From positions 6,701,001 to 6,765,000 of the forward strand of contig NC_092674.1 of the NCBI RefSeq assembly GCF_964355755.1: a stretch of DNA of 64,000 bases, given 5' to 3'. Source of the DNA: Antedon mediterranea. Its lineage: Eukaryota > Echinodermata > Crinoidea > Comatulida > Antedonidae. The translations under genes were made by a program, and so were the position numbers. Shown piece by piece: positions 1 through 12,915 of the stretch; within the stretch, counting starts at the first letter, position 1; every line of letters begins with the position of its first letter. The notes under the pieces are model-generated. The model was not told the origin of the DNA. It saw only the letters and a program-made list of their open reading frames with translations, and made no database searches.

Positions 1-1049
1 ATCCAAAGGTAATAAAACTGTAAAATTTATGTTTTTACTATAACTATATAACAACATACTAAGGAGGAGGCCCTGACAATCCCATATGGGTAAACCTGAA
101 TGTTCCATAGATGGCGTTACACCACCTATGAAATTTCAACAAGTTACATAGACTCGCTCATGGTTAAGCTGTGTCGTTGAACCACTGAAAGCTACTGTAG
201 AACGTAAGTTTTACGGTTTTATTCCCTTTGGATCGACCAAAAGAAAAATGTTATGAATACTATACAGAGATCCAGATAAACTTTTATACTAAATACAGAG
301 TACCTTTAAATTGGGATTGCGATATTGTTAAAACATACATTGACCCTCATTCGTTTCACAAGAAAGTGTCCCCACAATAGGGATGTCTTCTGAATAGATA
401 TTCCAAAAGAAGGGTTTTAGTGTAGTAGGCATTTTTATTTCATAGTTTCACCTGAATTTATTGATTGGTTAGTAGTAAAATTAAGGCACTTCGCTGTTGT
501 TCCTTCGTCACGCAACATTTAAGAGCATCCAATCATAATATGAGCAGTATTCTTAAAAGATCTATTATTTATTGAAGCAAACTTTAAAGAGGACTTTAAA
601 ATGAATTAACCAGAAATTCTTAAGCCCTCTCATAATCTTCCTAAATTAAAAACTAAAATTGGGAATTAAGAAGAACTTGTAAACTGCCTCCAGGAATCAT
701 GCTATTCAAATACCTCTCTTTGGATTAATCCGTTTTAAATTAAGTTAGTGTACATATTTTGTAGACATACTGTACATAAAAACTGTATAGAAATGTTTTA
801 GAACATAATTTTGTTTCCTTGATGCAATTGTCAAGGACATTTAAATTTGTTTCTTTTTATGGCTTGAGGCCCAAATAAATTATTTCAAACAGGTTAAGGA
901 ATAAGATGAATTAAAAAAAATTACATTGTCGACTAAAACTTGAATGAATTAACTAAAGAAAATGTTTTTGAATATCAGAAACATATTATGTTGTTATCTA
1001 TGTACTATGTTTAGCTTTTAGCAACTTGCAGTACTGTCTGCAACAAAGA
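1..1049. other. Non-coding, nothing recognised
   Basis: AT-rich sequence without an ORF I trust. A few words (gtgtccccacaatagggatg near 368) belong to the dispersed repeat family seen at 6300 and 13400. Confidence 0.6.
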
Positions 1050-2650
1050 TTAATTATCATTGGTCAATACTTAATAAGCCATTGTGATTGGTCACAATAC
1101 TTTTATATTCATTGTGATTGGTCAATACTTTACATGGGATAATTATCATTGGTCAGTACTTAATAATCCATTGTGATTGGTCACAATACTTTTATATTCA
1201 TTGTGATTTCTCAATACTTTAATATTCATTGTGATTTGTCAATACTTAAGAATCCATTGTGATTGGTCAATACTTTACATGGGATAATTATCATTGGTCA
1301 ATACTTTAGAATGCATTTTGATTGGTCACAATACTTTAAAATGCATTGTGATTGGTCAATACTTTAATATTTATTGTGATTTGTCAATACTTAAGAATCC
1401 ATGGTGATGGTCAATACTTTAGTATCCATTGTGTCTGGTCAATATTTTTCATTGGTCAATACTTTAAAATGCATTGTGATTGGTCAATACTTTACATAGG
1501 ATAATTATCATTGGTCAATACTTTAGAATGCATTGTGATTAGTCAATACTTTACATAGGATAATTATCATTGGTCAATACTTTAGAATGCATTGTGATTG
1601 GTCAATACTTTACAAGGATAATTATCATTGGTCAATACTTTAGAATGCATTGTGATTAGTCAATACTTTAGAATGCATTGTGATTGGTCAATACTTTACA
1701 TAGGATAATTATCATTGGTCAATACTTTAGAATGCATTGTGATTGGTCAATACTTTACAAGGATAATTATCATTGGTCAATACTTTAGAATGCATTGTGA
1801 TTAGTCAATACTTTAGAATGCATTGTGATTAGTCAATACTTTAGAATGCATTGTGATTGGTCAATACTTTACAAGGATAATTATCATTGGTCAATACTTT
1901 AGAATGCATTGTGATTGGTCAATACTTTAGAATGCATTGTGATTAGTCAATACTTTAGAATGCATTGTGATTCGTCAATACTTTAAAATGCATTGTGATT
2001 AGTCAATACTTTAGAATGCATTGTGATTGGTCAATACTTTACAAGGATAATTATCATTGGTCAATACTTTAGAATGCATTGTGATTGGTCAATACTTTAG
2101 AATGCATTGTGATTAGTCAATACTTTAGAATGCATTGTGATTCGTCAATACTTTAAAATGCATTGTGATTGGTCAATACTTTACAAGGATAATTATCATT
2201 GGTCAATACTTTAGAATGCATTGTGATTGGTCAATACTTTAGAATGCATTGTGATTAGTCAATACTTTAAAATGCATTGTGATTGGTCAATACTTTACAT
2301 AGATAACTATCATTGGTCAATACTTTAGAATACATTGTGATTAGTCAATACTTTAAAATGCATTGTGATTCGTCAATACTTTAAAATGCATTGTGATTGG
2401 TCAATACTTTACATAGATAACTATCATTGGTCAATACTTTAGAATGCATTGTGATTAGTCAATACTTTAAAATGCATTGTGATTCGTCAATACTTTAAAA
2501 TGCATTGTGATTCGTCAATACTTTAAAATGCATTGTGATTGGTCAATACTTTACATAGATAACTATCATTGGCCAATACTTTAGAATACATTGTGATTGG
2601 TCAATACTTTAAAATATATTGATTGGTCAATACTTTAAAATGCATTGTGA
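1050..2650. repeat. Minisatellite A1: ~28-bp units with CCAAT boxes
   Basis: Units follow attggtcaatactttaraat plus gcattgtg, with a longer variant holding aggataattatc. Dozens of copies are present, mostly in the same orientation. Many carry ATTGG, the reverse complement of the CCAAT box. No coding content is seen. Confidence 0.92.
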
Positions 2651-3749
2651 TTGGTCAATACTTTATTCATTGTGATTTGTCAATACATAATAATTCATTG
2701 TGTTTGGTCAGTACTTTATTCATTGTGATTTGTCAATACATAATAATTCATTGTGATTGGTCAATACTTTATTCATTGTGATTTGTCAATACATAATAAT
2801 TCATTGTGTTTGGTCAATACTTTATTCATTGTGATTTGTCAATACATAATAATTCATTGTGTTTGGTCAGTACTTTATTCATTGTGATTTGTCAATACAT
2901 AATAATTCATTGTGTTTGGTCAATACTTTATTCATTGTGATTTGTCAATACATAATAATTCATTGTGTTTGGTCAATACTTTATTCATTGTGATTTGTCA
3001 ATACATAATAATTCATTGTGTTTGGTCAGTACTTTATTCATTGTGATTTGTCAATACATAATAATTCATTGTGTTTGGTCAGTACTTTATTCATTGTGAT
3101 TTGTCAATACATAATAATTCATTGTGTTTGGTCAATACTTTATTCATTGTGATTTGTCAATACATAATAATTCATTGTGTTTGGTCAGTACTTTATTCAT
3201 TGTGATTTGTCAATACATAATAATTCATTGTGTTTGGTCAGTACTTTATTCATTGTGATTTGTCAATACATAATAATTCATTGTGTTTGGTCAGTACTTT
3301 ATTCATTGTGATTTGTCAATACATAATAATTCATTGTGTTTGGTCAATACTTTATTCATTGTGATTTGTCAATACATAATAATTCATTGTGTTTGGTCAG
3401 TACTTTATTCATTGTGATTTGTCAATACATAATAATTCATTGTGATTGGTCAATACTTTATTCATTGTGATTTGTCAATACATAATAATTCATTGTGTTT
3501 GGTCAGTACTTTATTCATTGTGATTTGTCAATACATAATAATTCATTGTGTTTGGTCAGTACATTATTCATTGTGATTTGTCAATACATAATAATTCATT
3601 GTGTTTGGTCAGTACTTTATTCATTGTGATTTGTCAATACATAATAATTCATTGTGTTTGGTCAGTACTTTATTCATTGTGATTTGTCAATACATAATAA
3701 TTCATTGTGTTTGGTCAGTACTTTATTCATTGTGTTTGGTCAATACTTA
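2650..3749. repeat. Minisatellite A2: 53-bp higher-order unit, about 20 copies
   Basis: It is built from two A1-like half units: tttattcattgtgatttgtc then aatacataataattcattgt then gtttggtcagtac. Copies are almost identical, differing mainly at cagtac/caatac. It looks like a younger higher-order expansion of the neighbouring A1 array. Confidence 0.92.
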
Positions 3750-3893
3750 TGGAAACATTCATAGCTTTATTAGATAGAAAGAAAAAAATAGAATCACAAA
3801 ACAATGAAGCGTATTCTCTTGATGGTGTAAGTAATCGTACATAAGTAACAATAACATGTAAAAAAAATATTAACACATTATACTACATTATTA

Positions 3894-4565
3894 CCGTACT
3901 GACGCGGGTATAAGCCCACCCCCCTTGAACATGAAATCACGTCAAGTTTGGGGGGTGGGCTTATACGCGAGGATCCAAAAATGCAGATCGTCAAAAACAG
4001 CACATGTACACTGTGTGTTCCACCATGCGAGCGAGCGCCCTCACGTGTACGACGTTGCCTCTAAATACACGAGGTGTAGAGTGTCGGAAAATTAAGCTTA
4101 TATAGGGGCCTAGTTCGTGTAATTTATCGTAGAATATCTTATTTTAAACATCAATTGAACAAGAATTTATCAAGCAGAAAAGCAAGTATATAATGTTCGT
4201 TAAATAGAAATGTACCAAAGAAATTTAATAAGCTTGTTTATGGCAGCCGATACCAAATAGTGGTTTTCCGTTTTGGCGACTTATAGCATTGTGTGTGAAG
4301 CGATCTTCGACCGCGATGGAGTGTAAACAAAACAGGACCGCTAGGCCTCATATGGCCTAGCATATATTAGCTTGGTTACGATCAAAGGTAGGTGTATTCG
4401 GTGTATGGACGTCGCCAAATACAAAATAATGTATTACGACACACACTGTAGATCTTCGAATTAATGTGTGGGCTTATACCCGAGTGCCTCATTTTTCATG
4501 AAAATTAGTCAAAAGTCGGGGGTGGGCTTATACCCGAATATGGGCTTATACCCGCGTCAGTACGG
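3894..4565. mobile_element. TA-flanked MITE with 27-bp perfect TIRs
   Basis: The termini are exact inverse copies: ccgtactgacgcgggtataa at left and its complement at right, each next to a TA dinucleotide (3892-3893, 4566-4567). Subterminal copies of gggcttatacccg occur on both sides. TA duplication fits Tc1/mariner-type mobilisation. No ORF of note. Confidence 0.85.
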
Positions 4566-5053
4566 TACTTGTCTGGACATTAAAACACAAGGAAATAATT
4601 TGATTAGATGATACTTGCATATGTGGTGACATAAAAACAGCCCAAGGTTATGTGATATTAATAATTTAATTTCATTGAAATTACATAATTTGTGAAGGGT
4701 GAATTGTCTGGGTTACCAAAGTGCTTAAACAGGCTACAATAACATTTTATAAATTTATGTTACAAAACTGCATATAAGCTCAATATAAGACCATGGGAAA
4801 TGTGTTCTTTCAGTGTGTGCAACATTTTTTCTTTATTTAATTTCAAAACATAACATAACAGAAAAAGGTGATTTGACAAAATCACTTTATCATTAACATT
4901 TTTTCCAAAATTAAATACAGAGACTGGCAGTGAAAAATACAATTCTTGTAACATTTGTAAATTCTCCAATCTCAGAAGAAAACAGACTTGCAAATTTCCA
5001 CTCAGTAAATATTTCCGGTAATACTGCTATTAGGCCTATAGTATCCCTATTAT

Positions 5054-5209
5054 AAAGCTCTGTCTACACTATCAAACTGTATGCGACAGAAAAATGTGAT
5101 GTGTCATATGTGGACATGATGATGTCACTACCATACTTGGGTATCACTACCATATTTGGGTGCATCACCCTTTTTTAGTCAAATTAGTTTGATAGTTCAG
5201 ATAGAGCGT
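5054..5209. mobile_element. MITE family ctctgtctacactatcaaac, copy 1
   Basis: Inverted ends aaagctctgtctacactatc and gtttgatagttcagatagag, about 155 bp, with inner caccatatttgg-type subrepeats. The same family recurs at 15148, 24254, 24823 and, as a fragment, near 32810. Confidence 0.8.
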
Positions 5210-6045
5210 AAGTCTAAAAAACAGCCAATCTGAGAAAAAATGGAAAGTGTTTCTCAACTGATTTGTGTCATATGGGGTCTATATATCCACCAAAACAAAT
5301 TTCCAGCTCATCTGGCCTGGGGAAAGCTGCCATTTTTAAAATGGCCAACATAAAATACAGATTTCTGCTCTTATATTAATATCGAAGATCCTAAAAATGT
5401 GTTTGTATTTCTACGAAGAAAAAAAATATCTGAAACAAATCAATTAGCTTAAGCAATGTACAAACTACATACTCAAACAGTTTCGTAAACACACAAAAGT
5501 TAACTCAACGTCGTTTAGCCATCATAGCTTTGATGACGTTGACAAGATAATGGTTTTTAGATGACCTTTTCTCGTTTCGTAACAAATAACCTGTCAGGTT
5601 TCAACCTTTAATCGCGTTTACTAGGCATACAAAAACATATCTTTGATTAGTAAGTTGAGTGATATGAGCACCTTTAAGTAGTTTACAAAAGATCGCCGAA
5701 CTAACCTTTTGAACTCTGTGTATGTTTTAACCATTTCTGACGAATGCTATGAAAATTAATATTACAAATTTAGGCTGTCATCAATACTGTTGAACATTCT
5801 TCCAGCCGAAACGGTTTGAATATTTGGCTAATGATATACTATTGAGGTACAGGTATTTAAATTGCAAATACAGGCTTCTAGTTGTTTTTCAAGCTTGTTC
5901 TTCATTTATATTGTCTCACAATTTTCTGAGTTCACCAGCCTACATAACAGCATATATACCTGAATTACAATCACTGCTACATTGTAGGCCTAGAGTAGAA
6001 CCCCGGCCTATTAAGAGAAAACCTTTGGGATGCAACAAAGTGTCC

Positions 6046-6252
6046 CCTTAATATGGGTTTTCCCTTAATATGGGTTTTCCCTTAATACAGGTATGGGTTT
6101 TCCCTTAATATGGGTTTTCCCTTAATATGGGTTTTCCCTTAATACAGGTATGGGTTTTCCCTTAATATGGGTTTTCCCTTAATACAGGTATGGGTTTTCC
6201 CTTAATATGGGTTTTCCCTTAATATGGGTTTTCCCTTAATATGGGTTTCCCC
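6046..6252. repeat. 17-bp minisatellite inside a MITE-like repeat
   Basis: Units of ttaatatgggttttccc, interrupted by ttaatacaggta variants. The flanks (5990-6400, agtgtcccctta and ataggggtgtcctctgaata) resemble sequence at 360-420, 10255-10335 and 13396-13585, so the array grew inside a dispersed repeat family. Confidence 0.88.
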
Positions 6253-6901
6253 TAAGTAATAGGGATTTTTTCTGAATAGCGGTTAACTATACTGTTGATT
6301 GTTCATCATTCGATCATTACACATTAAAGTATCCCTCTTATTAATAGGGGTGTCCTCTGAATAAGGATGTCCTAAGGAAAGGTTCTAATATGAAGATGTG
6401 TCCCTGCTTTTCAAACATAAGAAATATTCATTATTTTCTCAATACAATACAATATTTCTTCTCAAAGATTTATATTTTTATTGAATTTTTTCAGTAAAAA
6501 TATAAATTGTATGAAAATTGAAATATCATCTAACATTAAATCTGCACGTAAATTTCTGTAAACTCAAATAATTTTTTAAAAACATATTTGTTTATAATGA
6601 CGATCATAAACATAGAGTGTGATTTCATTAGAAATAGAAGGCACAAATAAAATCTTTGTTGACATTTCCTTTACAATTATTCACAGCTTGTCATTTTCTG
6701 ACATACGTTTTTGTGATTGATTAAAAAGTATTCTCGCTTTCTTCGATAAAGCCATAGGCACTCGCCATTCCAAATTTACAAATTTGTCATTATAATCTAA
6801 AGTGTAACACAGATGTCATCAGTATATATTATTTTAAAACTGTAAACATGGTACTAAAAGTGTCAGTAACCTATATCTTCTGTGGATAATACATTGAAAC
6901 A

Positions 6902-7980
6902 GGGTGTCACGAAACCTAAGACCACGAAAGCTAAGACCCCCTAAGACCTAAGATCACAAAAGCTAAGACCCAAGACCTAAGATTACAAATATTTATCTTT
7001 CGCACCTGCCTTGTATTTTAACTCCCAACATTTATTCTGAATACCACACCTTAGAATTGGCACTTTCATGAAAAAGAATCACATAAAAAGTAACAAACAC
7101 ATTTTTAAATTGATGATTTTACAGACGTTTTTCTCGCACACAAAATGACTAGCCTACAGCACACTAGAAGTAGGCCTACCCCATGTTCAATGTTTTTGTT
7201 TCTATGGAACGTCAAAAGAGCAAAAATTATATAGAGGGCTGAAAACTCTGTGGAGTCCATCTACAGTGAGGATGGAACAATGTAAAATTAAAATTGTAAT
7301 GATAATAGTATAATCATGCAAGTACGAAGAAATAAATACTGGCAAATAAATTTTAAATTAAAAATTATGATAAGTTTTTTTGTTTCGTTTTCTTTCTGTT
7401 TTTATACTTGTACTATTATTGTTGCTCTTTTGGTGCTCCATAGAAACGAAAACATTGAGCATGGGGAGCTCGAGGAGTTACATTACAGAATACAAAGAAA
7501 CACGTCTGTAAAATCATCAATTTAAAGGATTTATTTATTTGTTATTATGTGTTTCTCCTTCTGAAAATACTTATAAGTCCTAATTTTAAAGTGTGGTATT
7601 CAGGATAAAGTTAGTCAACAAATTTGAAGTCAAAATACAAGAAAGGCAGGTGCGTAAGAAAAACATCCTCTGAACCAACACATTGGAGTAAATATATACC
7701 AACAAACAACCCGTCAAGTTTGTTTGTTGTAAAGAAAAAATATACATTTACTCAACGGGCGAAAATAATGTGAGTTTATCTATGTTTTGCGGTAGTATTA
7801 AATTATATTTATGGTAATAAATGAAACCTACTGTGTTTAAAATTATGTATGGATAAACAAGTATTGTTTTTAAGCTGTAGTATATCTTAGAATTTGTAAT
7901 CTTAGGTCTTGGGTCTTAGCTTTCGTGATCTTAGGTCTTAGGGGGTCTTAGCTTTCGTGGTCTTAGGTTTCGTGACACCC
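6902..7980. mobile_element. Mutator-like foldback MITE (type A), copy 1
   Basis: Terminal inverted repeats of about 84 bp start gggtgtcacgaaacctaaga and are made of ctaagac/cgaaagct subrepeats. A perfect 10-bp target duplication cattgaaaca lies at 6892-6901 and 7981-7990. Inside, a second imperfect inverted repeat (gcacctgccttgtattttaa outward) almost fills the element, so a single strand can fold into one long hairpin. Long TIRs with 9-10 bp duplications are the mark of Mutator-like elements. No transposase is present. Confidence 0.9.
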
Positions 7981-8117
7981 CATTGAAACAAGGGAAACCA
8001 AGTGTTCTGTTAACGGGAGTGTCAACTGAATAAGTCTTGGTATTACTTTCAAGTGTTTCCACAACTCTGCCCCTTACTATATTCAAGACCTATCAATTTA
8101 CCACTTTGAAACATCGT

Positions 8118-8204
8118 TTCTCGTAGGATCACCGAAGTTAAGCAACGTTTGGCCTGGTTAGAATTGGATGGGAGATCATCTGGGAATATCGGGAGCTGTA
8201 TATG
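8118..8204 (+). ncRNA. Truncated 5S rRNA-derived sequence (pseudogene or SINE3-type head)
   Basis: aagttaagcaacg, ggcctggttag, attggatgggagatcatctg and ggaatatcgggagctgta follow the 3' two thirds of metazoan 5S rRNA in order, including the A-box and C-box regions. The 5' third is missing and there are scattered changes. Downstream sequence to about 8400 is unrelated to 5S and could be the body of a 5S-derived SINE. Confidence 0.75.
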
Positions 8205-8404
8205 GAGCTGGGGTCCCGTTATGCATTTGAAATCAACACTGTCCCTGCATCTAGTATCTGCCTAAAGATGTATTGGCCCATGCCTTTCCTCTGGTTAAGG
8301 TTAGAACTGGAAAAGAGAAGCCATTTGTCAATGATAGGACCAATCAAGGTGCTTTAAAAAGTCCTGGCTTAGTTTCATCTACATTTAGATGAATGTAAAA
8401 AGAA

Positions 8405-10189
8405 ATTGTCGCTGGAAACATACGTCGGCCATAAATTAATACCCATTTATCAACCTTGTCGTTGTCTCTACTCATCCACTGATAATCTTAAAATTTCACT
8501 TCCCACACAACCTTTTCCGTTGGAATACAATACCTCATTGTATACAGAATTCGTCCGCCTCAAAAAGTTGTTGGCTGTTGTGTCCCCTATTCTGGGGACA
8601 CCTCTATTAAGAAGACAGTTTGTTAGGTTCCAAAGATGTTACATGTTTTTGGATGCAAACTCCATCAACCATTTTCAGCGAGAGATAATGATTTTTAAAG
8701 ACATTTACTATCTATTATTGACATGTTATTGAAATATAATATTTTAAAAGCTACCTAATTGTAATGTAATAACATGTCCACCTACACTTTTGTTAATTAT
8801 GAAACTTTTTCACCCACTCAAAAATTTTAATTTAGAAAAAGTAATATTGTTATATTGCAGTTTACATATTCCATCAGCTACAGTAATTATCTGATTTACC
8901 AGATAGATGATTTAAAATTTGGTAAAATATTTTCAGCAAAAGAATTAGTTGGTTTACTTTTTAGTCGTAAGGTGGTTTCCCGAAAGATCGTAAAATCAAA
9001 ACGGTACTAAGTATGACCAATTAGCATTCTTGTCACCAACTAGGCATCCATTCATAAATGTACTGATGTAGCAGTCTATCTGTATGGCGACTACAGAACG
9101 TGACCCTAGACATGACTAACCACGACTTTTAGTTGATAGAAGATTGAAAAAATTGTTAAGAAGAGTTGTACTGTATGTGGATGTTTAATAAAATTATGTC
9201 AGTAATGTTTAGGCATATTAACAGTAATGTTTGCCAGTAGTATAGTATAACACAATTTGAATTAATAAGAATTAGATATAAGGAAGAAAAGTAAAGAGAC
9301 TATGGAGCAGCTATTCCTGAATATGCAATACTAAGTACTAAGTTTGAAATTCAACAACTTCAATATGCTAAATGAGTTATTGTCACTCTGTTGGGGACAT
9401 GCATGGGCGCTGAAAGGGACAAGTTGGTGATGTCATCTCACAATTCAAGGGTAAATGATTTAATTTGGAAACAATGATTTTACCAACTTTACGCTTTTAA
9501 TCTATTCCATTTTGTACAATAAAACCACAGCTATTAAATTAATATTTTATTCAGCACCTGTGATTACTAGTAAACATTTTTGCCCGAGAAAACTGGAAAA
9601 CCCTTTAAATTAAACTTTTCTTTTCTTAAAGTCGCAATTTTTTCTACTCTTTTCCCAAAAAAGGATTTTCAAAAGATTATTATTATAGGAATAGTATTAT
9701 TATAGGTCCTTGTTTAGAGTGTTAAAACAATATACTAGGACTTTTGGATTGTGAGCTATAGAGCTACATTGACTCTTTAGAAGTTCCAGCCACTTTGTGG
9801 AACAAATTAATGAAATAATGAGTTTATTCAACTGCAACCCAGATACACAGTTTACTATAATACAAAAAAATGATTGTAAACAAAATGTTTATGTTAAACC
9901 TATCAATAATACCAAGGTTATTACACTAATAGTTATATTAATATCCATCTTCCTACATTCAATGTGACCAATAACTGTATTACTGATTTCCTCATGACCG
10001 GAAATTCATCATGGAATGCTATCTTTCCTAGAAGTCATATTAATTTTGTTGCTTCTTCCCTTTCTAACCTGTAGTATAACATTATCAAAACCACTGCCGT
10101 CATGATTATTACATCATATACCATTCTAAGTTTATCAAAAAACAAAACCTATTATTGTGTGGCACAATTCTGGTAAAATTTGCTTTACA
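8405..10189. other. Non-coding, nothing recognised
   Basis: AT-rich. One 108-codon open stretch (8406-8732) has no recognisable domain or codon bias and is not taken as a gene. Confidence 0.55.
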
Positions 10190-10340
10190 TGCAAACAACC
10201 CACTCAGCAATAAATGAATCGACCTGTATGCTTACTAAACTAACTTTTACCTATAAAGTAAAACCCCTGTTAAGTGGACACCTTCAGGACCAAAAAAGTG
10301 ATGCCCTCTAAATAGGAGGTTGCCTGGCTGTAGTGTTAAA
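10190..10340. repeat. Partial copy of the 13325-13450 locus
   Basis: Shares gacctgtatgcttactaaac, taacttttacctataaagta and aaacccctgttaagtggaca with 13325-13450, in the same orientation. Confidence 0.7.
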
Positions 10341-11744
10341 ACATACTTCCCCCTCATATGCTTTTTTACTGAAAATTGTTCCTTAAACTAAAGTAGTTTT
10401 TATATAAATTTCAACATTGCATACTGAATATTTTTAAATAACTTTTAACATAAATTTAAAATGTCTTATATACTGTAAATGTTACTGTTGCCTTTGGATA
10501 TAATTGTTCCCCTGAAAAATATTTTGTTGTTTTTGTTGAATATGTCATTTTAATTAATAATATAATAAAAGTTATTCACTTTGACCAAAAACTGGGTCGT
10601 AAAAGTTTACCTGAAAAGTGAAGTTTTTTCGGGATTTTTTTCTAGAGAAGTGAATTACTTTTATTTTTCATGTTTTTGGGGATAAGATAAACAAATTTCA
10701 AATAAATTTGACAATAATTAATCTTCTTGAAGCAATGTATTTGACTGAAGGGGGCAGCAAATAATTTTTTTATGAAAACTTTCAAATGAAGGACGGGGCA
10801 AGACCTGTGTAAATATTCCTGTATTAGGGTACTGTCACGATGCTATCCTACCTTCACAATGTCATTTACATTTATCAAAATATCTGCTACAAATAAATTT
10901 CATGTTTACCTAAATACAACAGTAATTGATAGGTCTACTTATAGTTCATGTTCGATTTAAAATATTGTACTAAACTATTTAGTTGGTTTTTTTTCCCAAA
11001 AATATTACAAAGTGTCACATTAACCTGCAAAATCAATGACTGATAGAATTTTTATTTTACACCAATCACATCACCCTACTTTCACACATACACATTTTTT
11101 AAATTAGATCACCTATATTATAAAGGTAACACTATCATTTTCTTTAAAAGTGAAAAGAAGATTTATAAAGTTTACTAATAAAAAAGCATAAATGTGTTTT
11201 CACGGATATCTTTACAGATGAATACTTGTAATGATATATCCTAGAAAAAAAATTTAAAAAATATATACAGTACTGTATATAAGATTAAGGTAACAATACA
11301 TTAGGCTCTTCCCCTTTGACAAGGTGTGCGCTTTAAAGAACACCAGTTCTTCTTTTCAAAGTAGGAAGCTATCTTGGTTATTTAGGCTCAAAAATTGTGC
11401 AGAAAAGCAAAAAAATTATATTTTAAATCTATTTTGAAATAAATGGTTTATTCAGCACTATGCAGCAGAAACAGAAGACTACCTAAATATTTCAGTATGT
11501 ACACTACATAAATCTCAGTTTACAAACATTCTGATATATTAATGGGCTGTGTAGGTTTTAACGGGGTTAATATATTCAATCATGTTTGTGGTAACATTAA
11601 TGCTGATTGACAAATGTACAACCTGATACCACAATATTGCTAGATGCTATTAAACAAATAAAAAATACAGTATGAGCATTCTCAACCATTTATTTTAGTT
11701 CAAAGTTTTCAGTAAGGGTATTAGTTGTCCTACAAAATGTTTTA
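10341..11744. other. Non-coding AT-rich stretch
   Basis: No ORF, inverted repeat or RNA gene that I can support. Confidence 0.55.
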
Positions 11745-12305
11745 CAAGATGTTATTTATTTTTGGGTATCACGCTATTGAATAGTTACTCATTTCACTAT
11801 GTTATTTTTGGGTATCACGCTATTGAATAGTACTAATTTTTACTATGTTTATTTTTGGGTATCACGCTATTGAAAAGTACTAATTTCACTATGTTTATTT
11901 TTGGGTATCACGCTATTGAATAGTACTAATTTTCACTATGTTTATTTTTGGGTATCACGCTATTGAATAGTACTAATTTTCACTATGTTTATTTTTGGGT
12001 ATCACGCTATTGAATAGTACTAACTTTCACTATGTTTATTTTTGGGTATCACGCTATTGAATAGTACTAATTTCACTATGTTTATTTTTGGGTATCACGC
12101 TATTGAATAGTACTAACTTTCACTATGTTATTTTTGGGTATCACGCTATTGAATGGTACTAATTTTCACTATGTTTAATTTTGGGTATCACGCTATTGAA
12201 TAGTACTAACTTTCACTATGTTTATTTTTGGGTATCACGCTATTGAATAGTATTAATTTTCACTATGTTTATTTTTGGGTATCACGCTATTGAATAGTAG
12301 TACTC
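11745..12305. repeat. 47-bp minisatellite, 12 copies
   Basis: Unit: tttttgggtatcacgctatt then gaatagtactaattttcac then tatgttta. Twelve copies with small indels in the T and A runs. No gene is seen in it. Confidence 0.92.
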
Positions 12306-12679
12306 ATTTTCATTTAAAACATTTTTAAATTATAACATGTTTTATTAAAATTGTTGAGGTATTTATATATTGTTCGATAAGATGATTTGGTTTAGGAGGA
12401 TGCTACTTAACGTATACTCAAATAAATGCCCCATTTTGAATTGTTATTATTTAAATTAGCACAGTTTATTAATGGTTTTAATCTAAAAGAGGCATGGTAT
12501 ACTGTACATACTAACTGTAAATACTGTACATGGAGCAAGAGCAGTTCATTCTGTTTAGGCCTATGATTGATTGATTGATTGATTGTGCTTGATATAATAA
12601 AATGTCGGAGAGAGAGGCTTATGTTGGTTTATCCAGGTAAGCTAGGCACGATATAGACACATAGTATTTTTAATACTAA

Positions 12680-12915
12680 TAATACTTATTTTTAATTGGT
12701 GTATCTCATTATAACTTTGTTTTGTTTGGTTTTATTTTGACTTAATTTGTGCTACTTAGTTTTGTTATTTTTGTATTTTATAAGTAATGATGGAGTAAGA
12801 GCAGTTTTCTGTTTGGGCTCATGCCTATTACTTGCTCCTGGCAAGATGAATTGTAAAATGTACTTTATGAACTTTTGCCGAATAAATATTATTATTATTA
12901 TTATTATTATTATAG
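12680..12915 (+). mobile_element. Retroelement 3' tail with (ATT)n, copy 1
   Basis: The segment gtgctacttagttttgttat through gccgaataaatattattatt is nearly identical, in reverse orientation, to 28632-28800. An (ATT)n tail is typical of some non-LTR elements and SINEs. No RT domain is attached. Confidence 0.75.

Noticed and set aside
1050-3749. CRISPR-like array of repeats and spacers
   Set aside because: There are no unique spacers. Units are head-to-tail variants of one sequence, and the genome is eukaryotic.
8406-8732. 108-codon open frame after the 5S-like fragment
   Set aside because: No domain, no homologous copy in the window and no splice support. The length is possible by chance.
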